Assembly: GCA_030039695.1 (NCBI GenBank)
Contig: JASHVB010000328.1
Span: 1 to 5,153, forward strand
Source: Acetobacteraceae bacterium
GTDB taxonomy: Bacteria; Pseudomonadota; Alphaproteobacteria; Acetobacterales; Acetobacteraceae
DNA length: 5,153 nucleotides
Direction of reading: 5' to 3'
Below, piece after piece: positions 1 through 4,478 of the stretch (within the stretch, counting starts at the first letter, position 1; each line of letters begins with the position of its first letter). A program made the position numbers and the translations under genes. The notes below the pieces were generated by a model. The model made no database searches, was not told where the DNA came from, and worked only from the letters and a program-made list of their open reading frames with translations.

Positions 1-591
1 ATGCCGGACTACCCTGATATCGGCCTGGTCTGGCACCAGAACGGCCAGCGCCCCGCCGAGCGCTGGCACACCGACCACACCAACCGCGAGCGTCCGCCCG
101 CAGCGACCATGCTCTATGGTGTGGAAATCCCCACCCAGGGCGGCGGCACCAGTGTTGCCAACATGCGTGCCGCCTATGCCGCGCTGCCGGGAGCGGAGCG
201 GGCGCGGCTCGACACGCTGTGCACCGTCAACAGCCTGGACGACACGCACTTCGATACCCGCGCGGAAGACATCGAAAAATATGGCCAGCCTGTCGTCCAC
301 CCGATGGTACGCACGCATCCGGTGCACGGCTCACGGGCGGTCTATTTCCATATCACCAAGACCTTGAACATCGAAGGCATGTCTCCGGCAGCCAGCCGCG
401 CCTATCTGAGCGATCTGTTGGATCGCATCATCAGGCCGGAGATCGTCTATCACCACGCCTGGCGCAAGGGCGACGTGCTGGTGATCGACGACCGTGCGAC
501 GATGCATCGCGCCCACGGCGATTACGACCGCAGCCAGAGCCGCGTGCTCTGGCGGATCATCGTCGAGGGTGATCGTCCGCGGCTGGTCTGA
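1..591 (+). CDS. TauD/TfdA-family Fe(II)/2-oxoglutarate-dependent dioxygenase, C-terminal part (5' cut by window edge)
   Basis: This is the C-terminal 196 residues of a cytoplasmic non-haem iron dioxygenase of the TauD/TfdA type. These enzymes couple decarboxylation of 2-oxoglutarate to hydroxylation of an organic substrate, often to cleave a sulfonate, ether or similar bond. The iron ligands are visible: the HTD triad (H23, D25 of the visible part) and a distal histidine in DDRATMHRAHGDY (H169). The 2-oxoglutarate-binding arginine is R181 or R185 in the terminal block RVLWRIIVEGDRP. Family members are about 280 to 300 residues with the HxD motif near residue 100. About 70 to 90 residues therefore lie upstream, and the ATG at base 1 is probably an internal methionine rather than the start. 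The gene ends in TGA, 47 bases before the dioxygenase's neighbour msrA on the same strand. The substrate cannot be told from this sequence. The fold assignment is firm, the exact subfamily is not. Confidence 0.9.
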   Translation: MPDYPDIGLVWHQNGQRPAERWHTDHTNRERPPAATMLYGVEIPTQGGGTSVANMRAAYAALPGAERARLDTLCTVNSLDDTHFDTRAEDIEKYGQPVVHPMVRTHPVHGSRAVYFHITKTLNIEGMSPAASRAYLSDLLDRIIRPEIVYHHAWRKGDVLVIDDRATMHRAHGDYDRSQSRVLWRIIVEGDRPRLV

Positions 592-630
592 CGGCGTCCG
601 CGGGAGATAAACTGCGACGGACTGAGCTGC

Positions 631-635
631 AGGAG
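631..635 (+). promoter_or_regulatory. Ribosome binding site deciding the msrA start
   Basis: AGGAG lies 9 bases before the ATG at 645 but only 3 bases before the ATG at 639. Three bases is too tight for normal initiation, so 645 is the better start. The choice changes the protein by only two residues. Confidence 0.6.
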
Positions 636-644
636 AGCATGACA

Positions 645-1193
645 ATGAGCGAAGAGATCGCAACCCTAGGCGGTGGCTGCTTCTGGTGCCTGGAAGCGGT
701 GTTCAAGGATCTGCGCGGCGTCAATTCGGTGATGTCGGGTTATTCCGGCGGCAGCCTGGTCAACCCGTCGTACCAGCAGGTGTGCTCCGGCATGACCGGT
801 CACGCCGAAGTGGTGCAGGTGAAGTTCGATCCGGAGCAGCTTTCATATGCCGACCTGCTGCGTGTGTTCTTTGCCATTCACGACCCGACAACGTTGAACC
901 GCCAGGGAAATGATGTGGGGACGCAGTACCGGTCGGTGATCTTCACGCATTCCGACGCGCAGAAGGCGACGGCGCAGGCGGTGAAACAGGAAATCGCGGC
1001 GGCCAAGATCTGGCGCAATCCGATCGTCACCGAAATCGTGCCATTCGAGGCGTTCTACCAGGCCGAGGAAGAGCACCACGACTATTTCGCGCAGAACCCC
1101 TGGAGTGGTTATTGCCAGGTCGTCATCGCGCCGAAAGTGGCAAAGTTTCGCAAGCAGTTCACCGACCGGCTGAAGCGCGCCGCCGCGGAGTAG
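645..1193 (+). CDS. msrA: Peptide-methionine (S)-S-oxide reductase MsrA
   Basis: MsrA reduces the S epimer of methionine sulfoxide, free or in proteins, back to methionine. Thioredoxin normally supplies the electrons, so it repairs oxidative damage in the cytoplasm. The 182-residue length is typical of a single-domain MsrA. The N-terminus carries the signature GGGCFWC, with catalytic Cys12 followed by Phe-Trp (Cys15 is the second cysteine). The block GMTGHAEVVQV holds the conserved active-site glutamate (E55). HDPTTLNRQGNDVGTQYRS, with its aspartate at D80, is the usual central motif. Near the C-terminus, GYCQVVIAPK contains Cys157, the likely resolving cysteine. There is no signal peptide, and no MsrB domain is fused. 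The start at 645 is chosen from the AGGAG spacing; an in-frame ATG at 639 would add two residues. The gene sits 47 bases behind the dioxygenase and is convergent with the NRAMP-like gene. I see no separate promoter in the short gap, so it may be read from upstream. Confidence 0.96.
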   Translation: MSEEIATLGGGCFWCLEAVFKDLRGVNSVMSGYSGGSLVNPSYQQVCSGMTGHAEVVQVKFDPEQLSYADLLRVFFAIHDPTTLNRQGNDVGTQYRSVIFTHSDAQKATAQAVKQEIAAAKIWRNPIVTEIVPFEAFYQAEEEHHDYFAQNPWSGYCQVVIAPKVAKFRKQFTDRLKRAAAE

Positions 1194-1481
1194 TTTGTCA
1201 TCTCTGGCGTTGAAATCGGGGCCGAGACCGGACCCGCGCGCCGGACAGACATGGCAGAGTATCTACGGGCTGCAAGCAAGGCCCATTGCGACGGGGGTGG
1301 GGTTCGTGCGGTCTGCAGCCGAGGGACGCATCTTCCTGATGCCCGTAGATCGGCTTGATGGTGCTGGCGATGTACGTGGCTGGCTCGATCGGAATTGGGA
1401 AAATCCTGAACACTGTCCTTTTCCTGATCCCGGCCGAAGAGGTAACCGCCATTTCCGATCGCCGCCGGGTGTCGCAGATGT
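1194..1481. other. Gap between convergent msrA and the NRAMP-like gene
   Basis: These 288 bases lie between the two stop codons. No known RNA or protein family is recognisable. Several frames are open on both strands, but none shows a clear family motif. The right half is less G+C-rich (31 of 60 bases at 1381-1440) than the flanking genes. It contains a 9-bp inverted repeat and a short hydrophobic open frame, listed separately. I see no stem followed by a run of T on either strand, so no intrinsic terminator can be called. Confidence 0.5.
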
Positions 1482-1528
1482 TCACAGCGATCCCACAACG
1501 CCGGCATAGAAGCCTACGCCAGCGGTGA
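1358..1528 (+). CDS. Possible 56-residue small membrane peptide (doubtful)
   Basis: This short open frame starts ATG GTG CTG and ends in TGA. The first 26 or so residues are strongly hydrophobic (MVLAMYVAGSIGIGKIL, then NTVLFLIPAEE), which would make one membrane segment. The tail is basic (SDRRRVSQMF, then PQRRHRSLRQR). Most codons of the first two thirds end in G or C, as in the real genes of the window. Against it: no good Shine-Dalgarno sequence precedes the ATG, the last 47 bases overlap the 3' end of the opposing NRAMP-like gene, and I recognise no family. It could be a real small protein, a remnant of a longer gene, or chance. Confidence 0.2.
   Translation: MVLAMYVAGSIGIGKILNTVLFLIPAEEVTAISDRRRVSQMFTAIPQRRHRSLRQR
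1386..1461. repeat. 9-bp inverted repeat between convergent genes
   Basis: CGATCGGAA at 1386-1394 is matched perfectly in inverted form by TTCCGATCG at 1453-1461, 58 bases apart. The core CGATCG is itself a palindrome, which raises the chance of coincidence. There is no adjacent T-tract, so it is not a standard terminator. The loop is long for an RNA hairpin. Confidence 0.3.
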
Positions 1529-2798
1529 GGGCCAGCACGACTCCTACCGCCACCGCGTATGGGCCTCGTAGCCTCAACTCGCCAGTCAGTTCGCGCCGGG
1601 CTACATGCCACAGGAACCAAAGCACAATCGGCAGCAGCAATGCGTTCAGCACGCCCGCCGCCACCGCGAGTTGCGGCAGGTTCAGCCCGGATGCAACCAG
1701 CATGGCGCCGGCCACCAGCACCACGGCGAAGGCGCCATAGAACCATGGCGCACGGGCTGGGCCCTCGCTGAGCGAGTGCCGCAGCCCCATCACCTCGCCG
1801 AACGCCCAGGCGGCGGTCAGGCTGACGACGATGGCGGCGACCAGCGCGCCGCCGCTGAGACCGAGTGCAAACACGCCAAGGCCGGCGGTCGGCCCAATCG
1901 CGGCGGTGAATGCGTTGGCAATGTCGCCGACCTTGTCCAGCGACTGTCCGGCGCCGCTGTTATGCCCGAATGCGGCCGCTGCAGCGACCACCACTGCCGC
2001 GGTTACGGTCTGACACAGGATCGCACCCCCCAGCGTCTCCACCCGCATGGTCACCAGATGCGCGTGTGTCAGGCCTTTATCGATGCTCGCCGATTGCTGG
2101 TAGAATACCGCCCACGGAATGACACAGGTGCCGAGATTGGCGGCCAGCAGGTACAGATAGCTGCGATTGCCCAGCGGGAATTGCATCGATTGTGCGAACA
2201 GCTCACGGCCGGACGGATGCGCGAGCCACGCCAGCACGATGAAGGCCGCCTCGCACAGTCCCACGACGATCGCAATTAGCTCCACGGACCGGTAGTTCCC
2301 GGTCCAGACGATCGTGAGCAGGGCCGCGGCCGCGACCGCGCTCGATTGCCAAACCGGGATGCCGAACAGCTCGCCTACCCCGGCAATGCCGCTCAATTCG
2401 GTCACAAGTGCGCCGATGCAGCTCACCGCCAGCGTCGCGAGCAGGATGATTGCTGGCAGGCGGCCGAGGCGGTGCTGCACCAACTCGGCCAGCCCCTGTC
2501 GTGTCGTCAACCCGAGCCGACCGGCCAGCTCCTGCGCCATGAACAAAGCGGGCGTCAGCATGAATTGTGGCAGCACCAGCCGGTAGCCCCACTCCGCCCC
2601 GCTTTGTGCGGCGGCGATTACGCTGCCAGCCTCGGTGTCCGCCAGCATAACCACCAGCGCGGGACCGACGGTCGCGGCCAGGAGTCGCCAGCTCAGACGC
2701 GGCATGAGGCTGATTTTGGTCTCTGCCGCGCTCTGCTCGGACATCGGGTTCATGCGCGAATACCAGGGCAGGTTTCGATAGGACCTCGAGCTCAACAT
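1482..2798 (-). CDS. Divergent NRAMP-family (SLC11-like) divalent metal transporter
   Basis: This inner-membrane protein of 438 residues from the longest start has about 11 hydrophobic segments, the size and layout of NRAMP/MntH proton-coupled metal transporters. Recognisable blocks are helix 1 (GPALVVMLADTEAGSV, about 46-60), the following AAAQSGAEWGYRL, a helix 3-4 block with TELSGIAGVGELFGIP (about 133-148), helix 6 (NLGTCVIPWAVFYQQSA, about 221-237) and a late block WAFGEVMGLRHSL. Classical NRAMPs bind Mn or Fe through DPGN in helix 1 and MPH in helix 6. Here these read DTEAG (D54) and IPW (227-229), so the metal-coordinating methionine is absent. Loss of this Met is known in NRAMP-related magnesium and aluminium transporters, so another ion is plausible, but that is inference. 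Start choice is uncertain: ATGs at 2798, 2753 and 2744 are in frame, none has a clear Shine-Dalgarno sequence, and conserved sequence begins only near residue 35. It lies downstream of other metal-handling genes on the same strand. Confidence 0.87.
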   Translation of the reverse strand: MLSSRSYRNLPWYSRMNPMSEQSAAETKISLMPRLSWRLLAATVGPALVVMLADTEAGSVIAAAQSGAEWGYRLVLPQFMLTPALFMAQELAGRLGLTTRQGLAELVQHRLGRLPAIILLATLAVSCIGALVTELSGIAGVGELFGIPVWQSSAVAAAALLTIVWTGNYRSVELIAIVVGLCEAAFIVLAWLAHPSGRELFAQSMQFPLGNRSYLYLLAANLGTCVIPWAVFYQQSASIDKGLTHAHLVTMRVETLGGAILCQTVTAAVVVAAAAAFGHNSGAGQSLDKVGDIANAFTAAIGPTAGLGVFALGLSGGALVAAIVVSLTAAWAFGEVMGLRHSLSEGPARAPWFYGAFAVVLVAGAMLVASGLNLPQLAVAAGVLNALLLPIVLWFLWHVARRELTGELRLRGPYAVAVGVVLALTAGVGFYAGVVGSL

Positions 2799-2845
2799 GA
2801 GGCCAGCTGTGGCTCTGTCGTTCGAAGTGAGAACGCTCTTGCCGC

Positions 2846-2874
2846 AGTATCAAGGCCAAACTTCTGCCGTTCAA
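2846..2874 (-). promoter_or_regulatory. Candidate sigma70-type promoter for the NRAMP-like gene
   Basis: Read on the minus strand, TTGAAC (2874-2869) and GATACT (2851-2846) are separated by exactly 17 bases. Each matches the consensus at four of six positions. Transcription would begin about 40 bases before the ATG at 2798. It lies in the locally G+C-poor stretch, as expected for a promoter. No metal-regulator operator (Fur, MntR) or riboswitch is recognisable nearby. Confidence 0.3.
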
Positions 2875-3016
2875 TTGCGAATATGCCGTCCGAAAATCGA
2901 ATGTGGCAGGTATGCTGTCCTTAACGTGAGAAAATCGCGTTGGCACGTCGCCGGAAGGTTGGCATCCGTCGATGGCCGAGATTGGCGACGAGGACCGGCA
3001 GCGAGGGCTATTCTCG

Positions 3017-3337
3017 TTACGAACCACAGCGTGGAGCCATGCGCGCGTTGGCGATGTGATTGACACAGCCTCCCGCCCGTGGCGTCGAACTCAGAAGTTT
3101 GGAGCGGGAGCGCACGTGGTAATCGATCGGCGAGTCTTCGCTGTTTGCCAGGTAGCGACGTCGATCGTCACAGTTCCACAGGAGCCTGGTGACGGCGGTT
3201 CGGAACATCTCGACCTTGAGACAAACCAGTTCAGAGGCGACGTGGTGGATTCCAAACAGTTCGTCATGAGCCTCGCTGTTATAACCGTTCAGGATGAGAT
3301 GCCGCAGCCGTCTCATTCTCCACTGGACGATTTCCAA
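3017..3337 (-). CDS. Unassigned open frame, 106 residues (doubtful)
   Basis: From a TTG this frame gives a mixed, protein-like N-terminal half (MRRLRHLILNGYNSEAH, then HHVASELVCLKVEMFRTAV and LLWNCDDRRRYL) and a less convincing C-terminal half. The frame stays open upstream of the TTG toward the end of the HMA-like gene, so the true start, if any, is unclear; an ATG lies at 3316. The preference for G or C at third positions is weaker than in the neighbouring genes. I recognise no family and see no Shine-Dalgarno sequence. The plus strand is also open here, so the frame may be chance or a fragment of an acquired gene. Confidence 0.18.
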   Translation of the reverse strand: MEIVQWRMRRLRHLILNGYNSEAHDELFGIHHVASELVCLKVEMFRTAVTRLLWNCDDRRRYLANSEDSPIDYHVRSRSKLLSSTPRAGGCVNHIANARMAPRCGS

Positions 3338-3417
3338 TCCCGCGCGGTGCCACGGTTCGTGGGCATTTGGTCTCGCCGGCCGCCGCGTATCGGGCCGGCT
3401 TCGCCGTCTGTGCGGTG

Positions 3418-3804
3418 TTAGACCAGGGCGGCCAGCAGAGCACGCACCGCCGCGTCGGCGAGATGCTTCGCCACCGCATCTGTCAGCAGCTCCGCGACCG
3501 CCCCCGGCTCTGCCTGGCCCAGCCGCCCGTGGCCCGGCTGCGGATGCCCCAGCACCCCGAGCACCTCCGCGCGCGCAGGCGAACCGGCATCATACAGCAC
3601 CGTGACGCTGGCGGCGCTCGGGTTCGCCCGGACGTCGGTGACGCCGTCGATGCGACGGAGCACGCCGCACAGCGTCGCCGCACCCTGCGGGTCGTCTTGC
3701 ACCTGCGGCACAACGACGCGCAGGCGCCCGACAATGTCATGAGCAACGGTGGCCTGCTGCACCGCATGCCGGCGCAGCGTGTCGATCGGGAGAAGGGCGG
3801 CCAT
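3418..3804 (-). CDS. Small stand-alone HMA-like (heavy-metal-associated fold) protein lacking CxxC
   Basis: This is a 128-residue protein that would be cytoplasmic or membrane-associated. Residues about 26-75 follow the beta-alpha-beta pattern of an HMA domain: strand GRLRVVVPQV, helix TLCGVLRRIDGV, strand TDVRANPSAASVTVLYD. The GVLRRIDGVTDVRANPSAASVTV section is the usual core that follows the metal-binding helix. The classical metal-binding CxxC is missing; the only cysteine is C46 inside the helix. After a Gly/Pro-rich linker, the C-terminus (about 102-128) is a long Ala/Leu/Val-rich helix. HMA-like domains without CxxC occur next to a subset of P1B-type ATPases. The ATPase two genes upstream on this strand fits that, so a regulatory or docking role is likely. 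The start at 3804 rests on a textbook Shine-Dalgarno sequence; an in-frame TTG at 3825 is rejected because it would place that sequence inside the gene. It ends in TAA. Metal binding itself is not shown. Confidence 0.65.
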   Translation of the reverse strand: MAALLPIDTLRRHAVQQATVAHDIVGRLRVVVPQVQDDPQGAATLCGVLRRIDGVTDVRANPSAASVTVLYDAGSPARAEVLGVLGHPQPGHGRLGQAEPGAVAELLTDAVAKHLADAAVRALLAALV

Positions 3805-3810
3805 TGGACG

Positions 3811-3818
3811 CCTCCTTT
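3811..3818 (-). promoter_or_regulatory. Strong Shine-Dalgarno sequence of the HMA-like gene
   Basis: AAAGGAGG on the minus strand lies 6 bases before the ATG at 3804. It is the best ribosome binding site in the window. It fixes the start and indicates efficient translation independent of the upstream gene. Confidence 0.75.
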
Positions 3819-3860
3819 CGCTCAAGCGGTTGCTGGAGCTCGGGAGACCCGGCCGCCTGC

Positions 3861-3886
3861 GGCTCAGCGTCTAGGACGCGGGAGCC
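3861..3886 (-). other. Bulged stem-loop in the leader of the HMA-like gene
   Basis: On the plus strand GGCTC (3861-3865) pairs with GAGCC (3882-3886), and inside them GCGTC (3867-3871) pairs with GACGC (3875-3879). A 3-base loop closes it, with a 1-versus-2 base internal bulge between the stems. That gives ten G/C-rich pairs, 57 bases before the ATG at 3804. No T-run follows on the minus strand, so it is not an intrinsic terminator. It could be a leader structure or simple chance in G+C-rich DNA. Confidence 0.35.
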
Positions 3887-4022
3887 TGAGCGGATTCATG
3901 GCTGACCCGAGCAGTCGTCCAGCCCTCGGCATGGTCACAGCAAGCGAGAAGCGCCGACTGTCACCCTCCGCGGGCTGCTTGCTAGATCGCGGGTTCATCT
4001 GATCCGTTATCCTGTTGCGGGG

Positions 4023-4036
4023 CCGGCCGAGGCCGG
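4023..4036. repeat. GC-rich palindrome downstream of the small 97-residue frame
   Basis: CCGGCC, two bases, then GGCCGG forms a 6-bp inverted repeat about 75 bases beyond the stop codon of the small minus-strand frame. The next minus-strand bases are CCCCGCAAC, with no T-tract. Terminator function is therefore weakly supported at best. Confidence 0.2.
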
Positions 4037-4111
4037 GGATTAATCGAACCGTCGCCAATTGCCGACGAAGCGGCGGAACGGAGGCGCGCTTAGTCCTTTC
4101 GCCGAGCTGGA

Positions 4112-4405
4112 TCAATGACGAAATGCACGAGTCATATGCAGGCGCCGAAGCCCCGACTCGTGCCGTTCTGTTGCCGCGAGGGGGCGATAGAGCGTCTCGA
4201 TCTCGCCGGCGTCGTAGCGGCGCTCCGGCTGGCGGATGGTGGACCGCCTATGCGCGAGTTGCCGGTGATGCTCCATGACGATCCTGTTGACCGCCGCGCC
4301 ACCCAGGGTCGGCGTGACCCCGTTGGCACCCTGCTTAACCGCAAAGCGCGCGATGCCGCGAGTCAGCCGGGCCAGGGTCGTCCGCAGCGCAGAGTAGGTC
4401 AGCAC
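4112..4405 (-). CDS. Hypothetical small basic protein downstream of the P1B ATPase
   Basis: This 97-residue frame begins with GTG at 4405. I do not recognise the family. Codon use supports a real gene: most codons end in G or C through nearly the whole frame. The N-terminal part (LTYSALRTTLARLTRGIARF, then AVKQGANGVTPTLGGAAVN) looks like an amphipathic basic helix followed by a Gly/Thr-rich turn. The rest is rich in Arg and His (MEHHRQLAHRRS, RQPERRYDAGEIETLYRPL). It has no cysteine and no clear membrane segment. A purine-rich GGGAAAG precedes the GTG as a weak ribosome binding site. The GTG overlaps the TGA that closes another coding-like frame (GTGCTGA), so translation may be coupled or the gene may once have begun further upstream. 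It lies 69 bases after the ATPase stop and is in the same frame as the ATPase. A partner of the ATPase is possible from position only. Confidence 0.45.
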   Translation of the reverse strand: MLTYSALRTTLARLTRGIARFAVKQGANGVTPTLGGAAVNRIVMEHHRQLAHRRSTIRQPERRYDAGEIETLYRPLAATERHESGLRRLHMTRAFRH

Positions 4406-4478
4406 GTTGCTTTCCCGCGGGCCGCGCGCGCCATCTCGGCCTGGTGCTGCGGCACCAGCAGCGCGCGCTGTCGCTCAT
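4399..4478 (-). pseudogene. Frame-shifted short coding stretch between ATPase and small protein
   Basis: The ATPase stop overlaps an ATG (ATGA, 4478-4475), the usual form of a coupled downstream gene. Read from that ATG, the product (MSDSARCWCRSTRPRWRARP...) has shadow-frame composition. The frame beginning at 4476 instead gives ERQRALLVPQHQAEMARAAR then GKATC and a TGA at 4401-4399. Nearly all of its codons end in G or C, but no start codon lies at its beginning. Removing one GC unit from the GCGCGCGC tract at 4461-4468 would join the ATG to this frame. A further single-base change near 4402 would join it to the 97-residue frame. An indel-damaged gene of about 122 residues is one reading; sequencing error in the GC tract is another. 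Confidence 0.25.

Larger units (their letters stand above)
2799..3417. other. 619-base stretch without a confident gene; low G+C
   Basis: This lies between the NRAMP-like gene and the HMA-like gene. Counted directly, 58 of 120 bases are G or C at 2821-2940, against 45 of 60 inside the NRAMP-like gene at 1801-1860. It holds the candidate NRAMP promoter and an unassigned open frame at 3017-3337. Plus-strand frames are also open over 2972-3421 without a recognisable motif. I find no transposase motif, terminal inverted repeat, tRNA or rRNA signature. The composition suggests intergenic regulatory DNA, or an old insertion that has decayed. Confidence 0.5.
3805..4111. other. 307-base leader/gap upstream of the HMA-like gene
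   Basis: This lies between the stop of the small 97-residue frame and the ATG of the HMA-like gene. It contains the Shine-Dalgarno sequence, a bulged stem-loop at 3861-3886 and a short GC palindrome at 4023-4036. Minus-strand frames are open (for example from a TTG at 4115), but the predicted protein is Arg/Pro-rich and without family features. No clear -35/-10 pair, tRNA or known riboswitch is seen. The length suggests the HMA-like gene may have its own promoter. Confidence 0.45.

Noticed and set aside
1195..1509. 104-residue plus-strand open frame after msrA
   Set aside because: It starts with TTG directly after the msrA stop, has no ribosome binding site, is Arg/Pro/Gly-rich and shows no family motif.
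1198..1746. 182-residue minus-strand open frame
   Set aside because: Most of it is an out-of-frame shadow of the NRAMP-like gene, with Arg-rich composition typical of shadows in high-G+C DNA.
1605..2279. 224-residue plus-strand open frame opposite the NRAMP-like gene
   Set aside because: Antisense shadow, rich in Gln, Arg and His, with no motif; the minus-strand frame shows a coherent membrane protein.
2203..3066. 287-residue minus-strand open frame spanning the NRAMP start
   Set aside because: Its second half is the NRAMP-like gene read in the wrong frame. The first half has no recognisable motif and lies in the low-G+C gap.
2972..3421. 149-residue plus-strand open frame
   Set aside because: No family motif and no ribosome binding site seen. 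It competes with an equally open minus-strand frame, and its last third is Arg/Pro-rich.
3367..4002. 211-residue plus-strand open frame
   Set aside because: Antisense to the HMA-like gene, which has a strong Shine-Dalgarno sequence and a recognisable fold; the predicted protein is Arg/Pro/His-rich.
4023..4036. Intrinsic terminator at the GC palindrome
   Set aside because: No T-tract follows on either strand within the next several bases.
4021..4062. Possible tRNA-like or riboswitch-like element around the GC palindrome
   Set aside because: No cloverleaf can be formed, no T-loop consensus is present, and no conserved riboswitch core is recognised.
3864..4115. 83-residue minus-strand frame starting at a TTG overlapping the stop of the 97-residue frame
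   Set aside because: The overlap looks like translational coupling, but the product is Arg/Pro-rich with poor third-position bias and no homology that I recognise.
4335..4478. 47-residue frame starting at the ATGA overlap with the ATPase stop
   Set aside because: It has an attractive start position, but the product is a Trp/Cys/Arg/Pro-rich shadow sequence. The coding signal lies in the other frames.
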